A stretch of DNA of 64,000 nt, taken from assembly GCF_029760915.1 (NCBI RefSeq), contig NZ_CP121685.1:1338001-1402000 (forward strand), written 5' to 3'. Each line of letters opens with the position of its first letter. The first letter of the stretch is position 1. This document shows, in pieces, positions 27,920 through 36,936 of this stretch. The stretch comes from Olleya sp. YS. GTDB taxonomy: Bacteria > Bacteroidota > Bacteroidia > Flavobacteriales > Flavobacteriaceae. The notes under the pieces are model-generated. The model worked only from the letters and a program-made list of their open reading frames with translations. It was not told the DNA's origin and did not search any database. Position numbers and translations under genes: made by a program.

Positions 27920-28795
27920 TTACTTTCTGTTTTTTTCTATGTAGGTAATAATGCTACGCGCTATATTCCTACCTGTAGCTTTTTCTATACCTTCTAATCC
28001 TGGACTAGAGTTAACTTCTAACAATAATGGACCTCTTGCAGATTGTAACATATCTACTCCACAAACAGGTAATCTTAATGCTTTAGACGCTTTCATAGCT
28101 ACCCTTAATTCGTCTTCACTTAATTTAATAATATCTGCACTACCACCTCTGTGTAAATTAGACCTAAATTCGCCATCCTTACCTTGACGTTTCATAGCTC
28201 CAACCACATGACCATCTACAACTAAAGCACGTAAATCGGCACCTTTAGCTTCCTTTATAAATTCCTGTACTATAACTCTGGCTTCAAGTCCGTTAAAAGC
28301 TTCTAAAACAGATTCTGCTGCATTTTTAGTTTCTGCTAAAACCACACCTAACCCTTGAGTTCCTTCAAGAAGTTTGATAATAACAGGGACACCACCTACA
28401 TGCTCAATAACTTCTTCGACATCTCTAGAATAATTAGTAAAAACTGTTTTAGGCATGCCAATTCCTGCTTTACTTAAGCGTTGTAAACTTTTTAGTTTAT
28501 CTCTAGATCTTAGTATTGCATCAGATGATGCTGTTGTAAAGACATTCATCATTTCAAATTGTCTGACCACTGCGCAACCGTAGAAAGTAACAGAAGCACC
28601 TATACGTGGTATAACAGCATCTACATAATCTAAATAACGATCTTTATAGTAAATAGTTGGTTTTTCTTTTTCTATAATTATATCACACTTAAGCGGATCA
28701 ATAATTTCTATTCTATGACCTCTATGTTCACCTTCTTCAACCAATCGGTCTGTAGAATATAAATTAGCGTTGCGAGATAAAATAACAATGTTCAT
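27920..28795 (-). CDS. rimK: RimK-type ATP-grasp alpha-L-glutamate ligase
   Basis: 291 residues, close to the 300 of E. coli RimK, which adds glutamates to the C-terminus of ribosomal protein S6. ATP-grasp features visible: [34 protein letters not shown] (ATP-binding lysine and glycine-rich loop), [29 protein letters not shown], and the metal-binding [15 protein letters not shown]. Its ATG overlaps the RimB-like stop by one base, and the AspA-like gene follows after 6 bp, so the three are an operon. In Pseudomonas, RimA and RimB modulate RimK. Whether S6 is the target here, or a small-molecule glutamate acceptor, cannot be decided. Confidence 0.92.
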   Translation of the reverse strand: MNIVILSRNANLYSTDRLVEEGEHRGHRIEIIDPLKCDIIIEKEKPTIYYKDRYLDYVDAVIPRIGASVTFYGCAVVRQFEMMNVFTTASSDAILRSRDKLKSLQRLSKAGIGMPKTVFTNYSRDVEEVIEHVGGVPVIIKLLEGTQGLGVVLAETKNAAESVLEAFNGLEARVIVQEFIKEAKGADLRALVVDGHVVGAMKRQGKDGEFRSNLHRGGSADIIKLSEDELRVAMKASKALRLPVCGVDMLQSARGPLLLEVNSSPGLEGIEKATGRNIARSIITYIEKNRK

Positions 28796-29217
28796 TAGTT
28801 GTTTGAATTAAAGGATTGGTTTTGAAGATCAACATCTACTAAAAATTTACGTTTTAAAAATTGGCGACCAATTAAAACAGGAAATCTCATGTCATCTCTC
28901 GTGCTTAAAGTTAAGTTAATCTTATATGTTTTACCAAAAAAAACAACATCTGTTTTTATTTTATAGCGGTTTTCTACATAGCCATTACTGCTTTTAACAT
29001 CTGTAAAAGTATAATCTTTAAAGACTTTAGTTTTACTGTTAAAATTTGGATGACCTTTACTGTAAAACGTGCAATGTAAACCATCCTTTTCTACTCTTAC
29101 CTCAGAACAATGTATGGCAGACGTATATGCTCCAGTATCTATTTTACAGTCCACTTCAAATAAATCCAACTTTGGGAAGTCAATTTTATCTGTTCTACCA
29201 ATTGTTTTTTTAGTCAT
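28795..29217 (-). CDS. RimB-like retropepsin-type protease (putative ATP-dependent zinc protease family)
   Basis: About 140 residues, starting at the ATG at 29217 ([16 protein letters not shown]); a TTG-led extension of 8 residues is possible but unlikely. The motif [11 protein letters not shown] is the D-T/S-G-A active-site loop of retropepsin-like aspartic proteases, and [16 protein letters not shown] near the end matches the second conserved block of the family. The old family name (ATP-dependent zinc protease, PF05618) is misleading: Pseudomonas RimB is an aspartic protease that trims RimK-added glutamates. It overlaps rimK by one base, supporting a role in glutamate-tail editing. Confidence 0.87.
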   Translation of the reverse strand: MTKKTIGRTDKIDFPKLDLFEVDCKIDTGAYTSAIHCSEVRVEKDGLHCTFYSKGHPNFNSKTKVFKDYTFTDVKSSNGYVENRYKIKTDVVFFGKTYKINLTLSTRDDMRFPVLIGRQFLKRKFLVDVDLQNQSFNSNN

Positions 29218-29324
29218 TACTATCTTTAAAATGTGATGCAAGGTAATAAATAAGTCTTCTATATTAATTTTATTTTTTTGGTTTAAAATTATATGCTATA
29301 AACACTTAGTTATTTATAAATAAT

Positions 29325-29332
29325 TACCTTTG
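29325..29332 (+). promoter_or_regulatory. Bacteroidota -7 element for uvrC
   Basis: TACCTTTG matches TAnnTTTG exactly and places transcription start near 29338. This rules out the in-frame TTG at 29330, which would lie inside the promoter, and leaves the ATGs at 29345 and 29369 as start candidates. Confidence 0.5.
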
Positions 29333-29368
29333 ATAAGCAACCAAATGTCTTCTATTTTATTAAATATA

Positions 29369-31162
29369 ATGAGTCAAACTAATTTAGATATTCAGCTTAA
29401 AACCTTGCCAGAATCTCCTGGTGTATACCAGTATTTTGATGCTGAAGGCAAGATTATTTATGTAGGAAAAGCTAAAAATTTAAAAAAAAGAGTTAGTTCA
29501 TACTTTACAAAAACACATGAAAACGGTAAAACCAGAGTGCTTGTTAAACGCATAACTAACATTAAACATATTGTAGTAGAGACAGAAACAGATGCATTGT
29601 TATTGGAAAACAACCTGATTAAAAAGTATAAACCACGCTATAATGTATTATTAAAGGATGATAAAAGTTATCCTTGGATTTGTATTAAAAACGAACGTTT
29701 TCCTAGAGTGTTTCCTACACGTCGTATGATTAAGGATGGTAGCGAATATTTTGGACCATATACTAGTATGAAAACGGTCAAGACATTGTTAGACTTAATA
29801 AAAGGCTTATACAAATTAAGAACTTGCAATTATCATCTATCTCAAGAAAAAATAGAAGCAGGTAAATATAAAGTCTGTTTAGAATACCATTTAGGAAATT
29901 GTAAAGGTGCATGTGAAGGTTTAGAAACCGAAGCTAGTTATAATGAAAATATAATTGCAATTAAAGAGATTATTAAAGGAAATTTTAAAGCCTCATTAGG
30001 AAAGTTTAAACTGCAAATGAAACAATTTGCTGAAGACATGCAGTTTGAAGAAGCCCAGAAAATAAAAGAAAAAATTGAAGTTTTAGAAAACTATCAAGCC
30101 AAATCTACAATTGTAAATCCAAAGATTAGTAATGTGGATGTGTTTTCAATAGTTAGTGACGCTGGACATGGTTATATCAATTTTTTGCAATTGTCTTACG
30201 GTTCAATAATTAGATCACATACTCTAGAAATTAAAAAGAAATTAGACGAAACAGATAAAGAATTATTGGAACTGGCAATCATAGAAATTAGAGCACGATT
30301 TAATTCCACTTCAAAAGAAATTTATGTGCCTTTTAAAGTAGATATAGGCGAAGATATTAAAGTAACTATCCCTCAATTAGGCGATAAAAAACACATCCTT
30401 GACTTGTCTGTAAGAAATGCTAAATATTACAGGTTAGAGCGTTTTAAACAAGTCAAAATTACAGATCCAGATCGTCATGCTAATAGGATTATGGCACAGA
30501 TGAAAGCAGATTTGCGTTTAAAAGAAGAACCTAGACATATTGAATGTTTTGACAACTCTAATATCCAAGGTACAAACCCAGTTGCAGCTTGTGTAGTGTT
30601 TAAAAACGGAAAGCCAAGTAAAAAGGATTATAGACATTTTAATATTAAAACGGTTGAAGGTCCAGACGATTTTGCATCAATGGAAGAGGTGGTTTATAGA
30701 CGTTACAGACGTTTGTTAGATGAAGAGCAGCCACTTCCACAATTAATTATTATTGACGGAGGGAAAGGACAACTATCTTCTGCTTTAAAAAGTTTAGATG
30801 CTTTAAATTTAAGAGGAAAAATTGCCATTATCGGAATTGCTAAACGTTTGGAAGAATTATTTTATCCAGATGATCCAATTCCATTATATTTAGATAAAAA
30901 ATCAGAAACATTAAAAATTATCCAACAACTGCGTAACGAAGCACATCGTTTTGGAATAGAGCATCATCGTAACAAACGCAGTAAACAAGCATTAAATACA
31001 GAGATGGAAACCATTCCTGGAATTGGTGAAAAAACAATTATCGAATTATTAAAAACATTTAAATCTGCAAAACGAATTGCCAACGCTAAACTAGACGAGT
31101 TAGAAGATGTAGTTGGTGTTTCTAGAGCAGCAAAAATTTATAATTACTATCATAAAGAATGA
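29369..31162 (+). CDS. uvrC: UvrABC system protein C (excinuclease)
   Basis: Makes both incisions in nucleotide excision repair after UvrAB damage recognition. About 597 residues from the ATG at 29369 (MSQTNLDIQLK), which best fits the family N-terminus; 29345 would add eight residues. Domains: GIY-YIG nuclease (SPGVYQYFDAEGKIIYVGKA, about 12-95), a Cys cluster (CNYH to CKGACEG), UVR motif (EEAQKIKEKIEVLEN, about 215-230), RNase H-like C-terminal nuclease (ECFDNSNIQGT, IIIDGGKGQL) and tandem HhH (IPGIGEKTIIELLK, VVGVSRAAKIY). The stop overlaps the patatin gene start by 4 bp. Confidence 0.97.
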   Translation: MSQTNLDIQLKTLPESPGVYQYFDAEGKIIYVGKAKNLKKRVSSYFTKTHENGKTRVLVKRITNIKHIVVETETDALLLENNLIKKYKPRYNVLLKDDKSYPWICIKNERFPRVFPTRRMIKDGSEYFGPYTSMKTVKTLLDLIKGLYKLRTCNYHLSQEKIEAGKYKVCLEYHLGNCKGACEGLETEASYNENIIAIKEIIKGNFKASLGKFKLQMKQFAEDMQFEEAQKIKEKIEVLENYQAKSTIVNPKISNVDVFSIVSDAGHGYINFLQLSYGSIIRSHTLEIKKKLDETDKELLELAIIEIRARFNSTSKEIYVPFKVDIGEDIKVTIPQLGDKKHILDLSVRNAKYYRLERFKQVKITDPDRHANRIMAQMKADLRLKEEPRHIECFDNSNIQGTNPVAACVVFKNGKPSKKDYRHFNIKTVEGPDDFASMEEVVYRRYRRLLDEEQPLPQLIIIDGGKGQLSSALKSLDALNLRGKIAIIGIAKRLEELFYPDDPIPLYLDKKSETLKIIQQLRNEAHRFGIEHHRNKRSKQALNTEMETIPGIGEKTIIELLKTFKSAKRIANAKLDELEDVVGVSRAAKIYNYYHKE

Positions 31163-33393
31163 GACAAATCCTAATCACTATTATCTTAATTTTTGTCTTT
31201 AATACAACAGTTAAAGCACAAGATACTATACCAAAAGATCCGAAAATTGGATTGGTATTAAGTGGTGGTGGTGCAAAAGGATTCGCTCATATTGGTGCGT
31301 TAAAAGTTATTGATAGTCTTGGCATAAGAGTAGATTATGTTGCAGGTACAAGTATGGGAGCAATTATTGGATCTCTATACGCATCAGGTTACTCTGGTAA
31401 ACAATTAGACTCAATTTTTGAAGGTGTTAATTTTGATGATATTTTAAACGATAATATTCCGAGATATGCAAAGTCAACTTACGAGCGTGAAATCTCAGAA
31501 AAATATGCTATCACTTTACCTTTTGATAACTTAAAAGTTAAGTTGCCATCTGCGTTGTCTAAAGGACAAAATACATTTAATTTGTTAACTCAACTACTAT
31601 TGCATGTCTGTAATGAAGACGATTTTTCTAAACTTCCCATTCCGTTTTTCTGTATTGGTACAGATGTAGAAACTGGACAGCAAGTTATCTTAGATAAAGG
31701 TAATTTACCTCAAGCAGTAAAAGCTAGTGGAGCATTCCCATCGTTATTTCAACCAGTGGAAATTGATGGAAAGCTATTGATAGATGGAGGTGTAGTCAAT
31801 AACTACCCTATTAAAGAACTTAGAGAAAAAGGAGTCGATATAATTATTGGTGTAGATGTTCAAGATGGTTTAGCAAATCGTACGGACTTATCTTCTGCAC
31901 CACAAATACTATTTCAAATTAATAACTTTAGGACGATTAATGACATGAAAATTAAGTCCAAAGAAACAGATATTTACATTAAACCAGATATTACAAAATT
32001 TAATGTTGTATCATTTGATGATGGTAGGCAAATAATTGATAACGGTCATATAGCAGCGATTGAAAAGATAGAAGTTTTAAAGCAATTAAAATTGAATCAA
32101 CTAAAAAAGCCTCCTATTAGGCGAACTATGACTTCTCCAGATAGTTTGCAAATAAATTATATTGAAACTAATGGAATTGACAAATATACGAGATCATACA
32201 TTTTAGGTAAATTAGATTTGAGACCTTACTCCAAGGTAGCTTATCAAGATTTATCCAAAGGAGCCAACAATGTTGTAGCAACAAATAATTTTGACAATTT
32301 TTTTTATGAGTTAAAGTTAGAGGATAATAAGGGTTATAGAATTATTACAGATGTTTCTGAAACCAAAAAAACTACATTCTTAAAATTAGGTTTACATTAT
32401 GATGGATTGTACAAAAGTGCTATGTTGGCCAATGTTACTAAAAAACAGTTTTTATTAAAAAATGATGTAGCTTCTCTAGATTTAATTGTGGGTGACCATG
32501 TTAGATATAATTTTGATTATTTTATAGATAAAGGTATATATTGGAGTATAGGGTTAAGCTCTAGATATAGCGAGTTTGATCAAGCTTTTGTGGCTAATGC
32601 TTTTTTAACACCTGCTCAAATGGCTAGCTCAGGAATTAATAAAATTAGTACAGATGTTTCAGATTTAACTAACCAATTTTATTTGCAAACATTATTTAGA
32701 AATGATTTGGTTTTTACCGTAGGTGCAGAGCATAAAAAGTTAAAAATAAAAACCGAAACTATCTTATCTTCTCAAAATCAAAATGAAACAGTTTTTGAAA
32801 ACAGTAATTACCTTAGCCTTTTTGGAGCTTTAAAGTTTGATACTTATGACAGTAAATATTTTCCAACTGAAGGAATTTATTTTTCAGCAGAGGGTAACTA
32901 TTATCTATACTCTTCAGATTTTTCAAGCACATTTTCGCCATTCACTATCCTTAAAGCAGATTTAGGCTATGCATTTAAAATTAACGACAAATTGTCTTTA
33001 AACCTAACATCCGATGGAGGATTTAAAATTAACCCTAAAGCTAACCGTTTCTTAGACTTTGTACTTGGTGGTTATGGTAATAATTTCATCAATAATTTTA
33101 AGCCATTTTATGGTTATGATTTTTTATCAATAGCTGCAGATTCTTACATTAAAGGAGGAATTAATTTAGATTATCAATTTTTTCCTAAAAATCATATTAT
33201 GTTAAGTGCAAACTATGCCAATGTAGAAGATAGACTATATGATACTGGAAATTGGTTCTCTTTACCAGATTATTCAGGCTATGCAATTGGTTATTCTTTT
33301 CAGTCATTTTTAGGACCAATAGAAGCTAAATACACTTTTTCACCAGAAACAAAGCAAAGCTATTGGTTTTTTAATTTAGGATACTGGTTTTAG
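31159..33393 (+). CDS. Patatin-like phospholipase fused to an outer-membrane barrel (PlpD-like, type Vd)
   Basis: 744 residues. Signal peptide about 1-20 (TTVKAQ), patatin domain about 30-215 with oxyanion loop SGGGAKGFAHIG, nucleophile GTSMG (Ser about 63) and the dyad Asp in LLIDGGVVNNYP. A POTRA-like linker (about 325-400) is followed by a C-terminal barrel of the BamA/FhaC class (about 410-744) ending YWFFNLGYWF, with a terminal aromatic residue. This is the architecture of PlpD-type (type Vd) autotransporters, so the lipase would be shown on or released from the cell surface. The start overlaps the uvrC stop (ATGA). The lipid substrate is unknown. Confidence 0.9.
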   Translation: MRQILITIILIFVFNTTVKAQDTIPKDPKIGLVLSGGGAKGFAHIGALKVIDSLGIRVDYVAGTSMGAIIGSLYASGYSGKQLDSIFEGVNFDDILNDNIPRYAKSTYEREISEKYAITLPFDNLKVKLPSALSKGQNTFNLLTQLLLHVCNEDDFSKLPIPFFCIGTDVETGQQVILDKGNLPQAVKASGAFPSLFQPVEIDGKLLIDGGVVNNYPIKELREKGVDIIIGVDVQDGLANRTDLSSAPQILFQINNFRTINDMKIKSKETDIYIKPDITKFNVVSFDDGRQIIDNGHIAAIEKIEVLKQLKLNQLKKPPIRRTMTSPDSLQINYIETNGIDKYTRSYILGKLDLRPYSKVAYQDLSKGANNVVATNNFDNFFYELKLEDNKGYRIITDVSETKKTTFLKLGLHYDGLYKSAMLANVTKKQFLLKNDVASLDLIVGDHVRYNFDYFIDKGIYWSIGLSSRYSEFDQAFVANAFLTPAQMASSGINKISTDVSDLTNQFYLQTLFRNDLVFTVGAEHKKLKIKTETILSSQNQNETVFENSNYLSLFGALKFDTYDSKYFPTEGIYFSAEGNYYLYSSDFSSTFSPFTILKADLGYAFKINDKLSLNLTSDGGFKINPKANRFLDFVLGGYGNNFINNFKPFYGYDFLSIAADSYIKGGINLDYQFFPKNHIMLSANYANVEDRLYDTGNWFSLPDYSGYAIGYSFQSFLGPIEAKYTFSPETKQSYWFFNLGYWF

Positions 33394-33602
33394 TCTTGTT
33401 TTTGATAGAAAAACGCTTCACAAACTCATAAAAATTCACGATATTTGTTAGATTATGGTAACAATTTGGAACAACTTATTATCACATCTAAAATTCTTGA
33501 TTAAACGTAATCCGGAATGAGTGCCCTACCTTGTTAAGCATTTAGTCAGACGTCAATTGTATTATCATGACGCTCTTATATTCAATCTAAAAACTAAAGA
33601 AA

Positions 33603-34760
33603 ATGCCATTTTATCATAAACTAGGAAAAATACCACCTAAAAGACACACCCAATTCCGTAAGCCAGATGGCTCTTTGTATGCTGAGCAATTATTTGGAAC
33701 TATAGGATTTGATGGTATGTCAACAAACTCGTATCATGAGCATAGACCAACCCAAGTAAAAGCTATAAAAAAACAATATAGTGTTGCACCTAAAATTGCA
33801 AGAGCCAATCATATACAATCCTATCGTTTAAAAGGGTTTCAAGTGAAGCCAGAAAACGATTATTTAGAATCGCGTAAAACAGTATTAATTAATAGCGATT
33901 GTAGTATTATTTTAGCTGCGCCAAAACAATCTACTAACGATTATTTTTATAAAAATACAGATGCAGACGAGCTTATTTTTATACATAAAGGTAAAGGTAA
34001 ATTAAGAACTCATTTAGGGAATCTTGATTTTAAATATGGTGACTATTTGTTGGTACCTCGTGGGATTATTTACAAAATAGATTTTGACACAGAAGACAAC
34101 CGCTTATTTATTGTTGAGTCTAAAAGACCAATATACACACCAAAAAGATACCGTAACTGGTTTGGACAATTGTTAGAGCATTCACCATTTTGCGAACGTG
34201 ATTTAAGACAACCTCAAGAGTTGGAAACACACAATGAAAAAGGAGATTTTTTAATGAAAGTTAAAAAGCAAGACGATATTTTCGAGATGGTATATGCTAC
34301 ACATCCATTTGATGTGGTTGGATATGATGGTTATAATTATCCGTATGCGTTTTCAATTCATGATTTCGAACCTATTACAGGACGCATTCATCAACCACCA
34401 CCAGTACATCAAACTTTTGAAACCGATGCATTTGTAGTGTGTAGCTTTGTCCCAAGGTTATACGACTATCATCCAGATAGTATTCCTGCACCATACAACC
34501 ATAGTAATATTGATAGTGATGAGGTATTGTATTATGTAGACGGAGATTTTATGTCACGTAATGATGTTGCAGCAGGACATATTTCCTTACATCCAGCAGG
34601 TATACCACATGGACCACATCCAGGCGCAACAGAACGTAGTATAGGAAAAGTTAAAACAGACGAGTTAGCAGTAATGGTAGATACATTTAAACCACTAATG
34701 ATAACTGAAGAAGCATTAAAAATTGCTGATGAGGAGTATTATAAATCTTGGTTAGAATAA
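33603..34760 (+). CDS. hmgA: Homogentisate 1,2-dioxygenase
   Basis: Iron(II) dioxygenase that opens the homogentisate ring to maleylacetoacetate in tyrosine/phenylalanine degradation; cytosolic. 385 residues, a bit shorter than the about 430-445 of animal and Pseudomonas forms but usual for Bacteroidota. Cupin motifs visible: HQPPPVHQTFETDAFVVCSF, NIDSDEVLYYVDGDF (Glu ligand) and SLHPAGIPHGPHPG (His ligands). It is followed after 78 bp by hppD, the preceding enzyme, so the pair turns 4-hydroxyphenylpyruvate into maleylacetoacetate. The fumarylacetoacetase and isomerase genes are not in the window. Confidence 0.95.
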   Translation: MPFYHKLGKIPPKRHTQFRKPDGSLYAEQLFGTIGFDGMSTNSYHEHRPTQVKAIKKQYSVAPKIARANHIQSYRLKGFQVKPENDYLESRKTVLINSDCSIILAAPKQSTNDYFYKNTDADELIFIHKGKGKLRTHLGNLDFKYGDYLLVPRGIIYKIDFDTEDNRLFIVESKRPIYTPKRYRNWFGQLLEHSPFCERDLRQPQELETHNEKGDFLMKVKKQDDIFEMVYATHPFDVVGYDGYNYPYAFSIHDFEPITGRIHQPPPVHQTFETDAFVVCSFVPRLYDYHPDSIPAPYNHSNIDSDEVLYYVDGDFMSRNDVAAGHISLHPAGIPHGPHPGATERSIGKVKTDELAVMVDTFKPLMITEEALKIADEEYYKSWLE

Positions 34761-34838
34761 ATTCTTAAAAAAAGCGAGATAAGAGAAACAAGAATAACGG
34801 AAAATCAAATAAACTCATCCACAAATAAACTTTAAAAA

Positions 34839-35999
34839 ATGAGTAAAAAAATAGAATCAGTAAACTACGGTTTAGAAAAAATATTTGAAGGCGCACAAGA
34901 CTTTTTACCACTTTTAGGTACAGATTATGTCGAGTTTTATGTAGGTAACGCCAAACAAGCTGCGCACTTTTACAAAACAGCATTTGGCTTTCAGTCACAC
35001 GCATACAGAGGTTTAGAAACGGGATCAAAAGACACAGTAAGTTATGTCTTAACTCAAGATAAAATTAAGCTAATGCTTACCACGCCTTTAAACAGTAAAT
35101 CAAAAATTAACGAGCATATTGTTAAGCATGGAGATGGAGTTAAAATTGTTGCACTTTGGGTTGAAGATGCCAAACAAGCTTATAAAGAAACAACATCTAG
35201 AGGTGCAAAGTCTTACATGGAACCAACAGTTGAAAAAGATGAACATGGTGAAGTCGTTAGAGCAGGAATATACACTTACGGAGAGACAGTACACATGTTT
35301 GTAGAACGTAAAAATTATAATGGTGCCTTTTTACCAGGTTTTCAAAAATGGGAGTCTGACTACAACCCTCCAACAGCAGGATTAAAGTATATTGATCATA
35401 TGGTTGGTAACGTAGGTTGGAACCAAATGAATGTTTGGGTAAAATGGTATGAAGACGTCATGGGATTTGAAAACTTCTTATCTTTTGACGATAAACAAAT
35501 CCATACAGAATACTCAGCTTTGATGAGTAAAGTAATGTCTAATGGGAATGGACGTATTAAATTCCCAATCAACGAGCCAGCAAAAGGAAAAAAACGTTCT
35601 CAAATAGAAGAGTATTTAGACTTTTATGAAGGTGCTGGTGTACAACATATTGCTGTAGCAACAGATGATATTATAAAAACGGTATCTCAATTACGTGCTA
35701 ACGGTGTAGAATTTTTATCCACACCTCCAGAAGAATATTATAGAGCAGTTCCTGGTCGTTTAGAAGAATTTAGTCATGAGCTAAGAGAGGATATCGAAAA
35801 ATTAAAAAGCTTGGGTATTATGATTGATGCTGACGAAGAAGGGTATTTACTTCAAATTTTTACAAAACCAGTACAAGACAGGCCTACCTTATTTTTTGAA
35901 ATCATCCAACGTATGGGAGCACGAGGGTTTGGAGCTGGAAACTTTAAAGCATTATTCGAATCTATCGAACGTGAGCAAGCCAAACGTGGTACGCTTTAA
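34839..35999 (+). CDS. hppD: 4-hydroxyphenylpyruvate dioxygenase
   Basis: Converts 4-hydroxyphenylpyruvate to homogentisate with O2 and Fe(II). 386 residues, normal. Two vicinal-oxygen-chelate halves are visible (about 20-150 and 175-350). The three iron ligands are His in YIDHMVGNV, His in GVQHIAVATDDI and Glu in LFFEIIQRMG; the C-terminal helix GARGFGAGNFKALFESIEREQ gates the active site. It lies directly downstream of hmgA and is followed by a strong terminator (36023-36059). Confidence 0.97.
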   Translation: MSKKIESVNYGLEKIFEGAQDFLPLLGTDYVEFYVGNAKQAAHFYKTAFGFQSHAYRGLETGSKDTVSYVLTQDKIKLMLTTPLNSKSKINEHIVKHGDGVKIVALWVEDAKQAYKETTSRGAKSYMEPTVEKDEHGEVVRAGIYTYGETVHMFVERKNYNGAFLPGFQKWESDYNPPTAGLKYIDHMVGNVGWNQMNVWVKWYEDVMGFENFLSFDDKQIHTEYSALMSKVMSNGNGRIKFPINEPAKGKKRSQIEEYLDFYEGAGVQHIAVATDDIIKTVSQLRANGVEFLSTPPEEYYRAVPGRLEEFSHELREDIEKLKSLGIMIDADEEGYLLQIFTKPVQDRPTLFFEIIQRMGARGFGAGNFKALFESIEREQAKRGTL

Positions 36000-36022
36000 C
36001 AAAACTTTATAGGTTTAATATC

Positions 36023-36059
36023 AAAAAAATGCCATCAAATATTAAGATGGCATTTTTTT
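36023..36059 (+). terminator. Rho-independent terminator after hppD
   Basis: AAAAAAATGCCATC pairs with GATGGCATTTTTTT around a 9-nt loop. It ends the hmgA-hppD unit and could act in either direction. Confidence 0.85.
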
Positions 36060-36065
36060 GTTTTA

Positions 36066-36073
36066 TATTTTTG
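36066..36073 (+). promoter_or_regulatory. Bacteroidota -7 element upstream of the DUF3108 gene
   Basis: TATTTTTG is an exact TAnnTTTG match just after the hppD terminator. A second, imperfect element (TACTTTAG, 36135-36142) is only 2 bp before the ATG at 36145, so the element at 36066 is preferred. Confidence 0.35.
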
Positions 36074-36144
36074 GAATAGTAATTGTATTCTAAGTTATAA
36101 ATAACCAATAACTTATTAAATTAAGTTATATAATTACTTTAGTT

Positions 36145-36930
36145 ATGAAAAAACAAATACTCTTAATATTATCAATTCTTACAATAACTTTTACTGTTGC
36201 TTCTAATCCAGAACCTGCATTTAAAGGTGGTGAATGGTTTAAATTTAAAATGAGTTATAGTGGCTTTCTAAAAGCAGGTAATGCAACATTACAAGTTAAT
36301 GAGACCACATTAAATGGTAAACCAGTATTTCACGTGGTTGGAAAAGGTTGGACAACCGGAATGATTAAATGGTTTTTTAAAGTAGAAGATCGTTACGAGA
36401 GTTATTTTGATAAAACCACTATTTTGCCTTACAAGTTTATTAGAAATATTGACGAAGGTGGTCATAAAAAAAATATCGAAATAAAATTTGATCAAGAAAA
36501 CAGAAAAGCACTAGTTTACAATAAAAAGCATGATACAAAAAAGACTGTAGATACAAATGCAAACGTACAGGATATGGTGTCAACGTTTTACTATCTTAGA
36601 AATAAGTTAGATACTAACACACTTAAAGTTGGTGACGAAATAAAACTTGACATGTTTTTTGACGAAGAAAACTATGGATTTAAGCTTAAGTTTTTAGGTA
36701 AAGAAAATTTAGATACAAATTTCGGAACTGTTGAAACACTAATGTTTAGACCATATGTTATGGCTGGTCGTGTTTTTAAAGAAGAAGAAAGTTTAACACT
36801 TTGGGTCTCCAATGACAAAAATAAAATACCTTTACGTATCAAAGCAGACTTAGCTGTAGGATCTTTAAGAGCAGATTTAGAAGCTTTTAAAGGACTAAAA
36901 CACAGTTTTAAAATTATAGCAGACAATTAA
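36145..36930 (+). CDS. DUF3108 domain-containing exported protein
   Basis: 261 residues with a signal peptide (about 1-20, ending TVASN). The DUF3108 fold is suggested by GEWFKFKMSYSGFLKAGNATL near the N-terminus, the VEDRYESYFDKTTILPYKFIR block, and the closing NKIPLRIKADLAVGSLRADL stretch. It is probably a periplasmic beta-barrel/lipocalin-like protein. The next gene (tryptophan dioxygenase) begins 6 bp after its stop, so they share a transcript, but no biochemical link is evident. Function unknown. Confidence 0.85.
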   Translation: MKKQILLILSILTITFTVASNPEPAFKGGEWFKFKMSYSGFLKAGNATLQVNETTLNGKPVFHVVGKGWTTGMIKWFFKVEDRYESYFDKTTILPYKFIRNIDEGGHKKNIEIKFDQENRKALVYNKKHDTKKTVDTNANVQDMVSTFYYLRNKLDTNTLKVGDEIKLDMFFDEENYGFKLKFLGKENLDTNFGTVETLMFRPYVMAGRVFKEEESLTLWVSNDKNKIPLRIKADLAVGSLRADLEAFKGLKHSFKIIADN

Positions 36931-36936
36931 TTTGTA

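Noticed and set aside
29218-29241. TTG-initiated extension of the RimB-like protein
   Set aside because: The ATG at 29217 starts directly at the conserved [12 protein letters not shown] segment; the extra eight residues have no support.
33394-33602. The 209-bp gap before hmgA examined for tRNA, small RNA or a small gene
   Set aside because: No cloverleaf, terminator or convincing start was found; only the weak CGTCA/TGACG pair is worth noting.
34765-35028. Minus-strand open frame opposite the start of hppD
   Set aside because: It overlaps a well-conserved gene, has a composition typical of a shadow frame and no recognisable domain.
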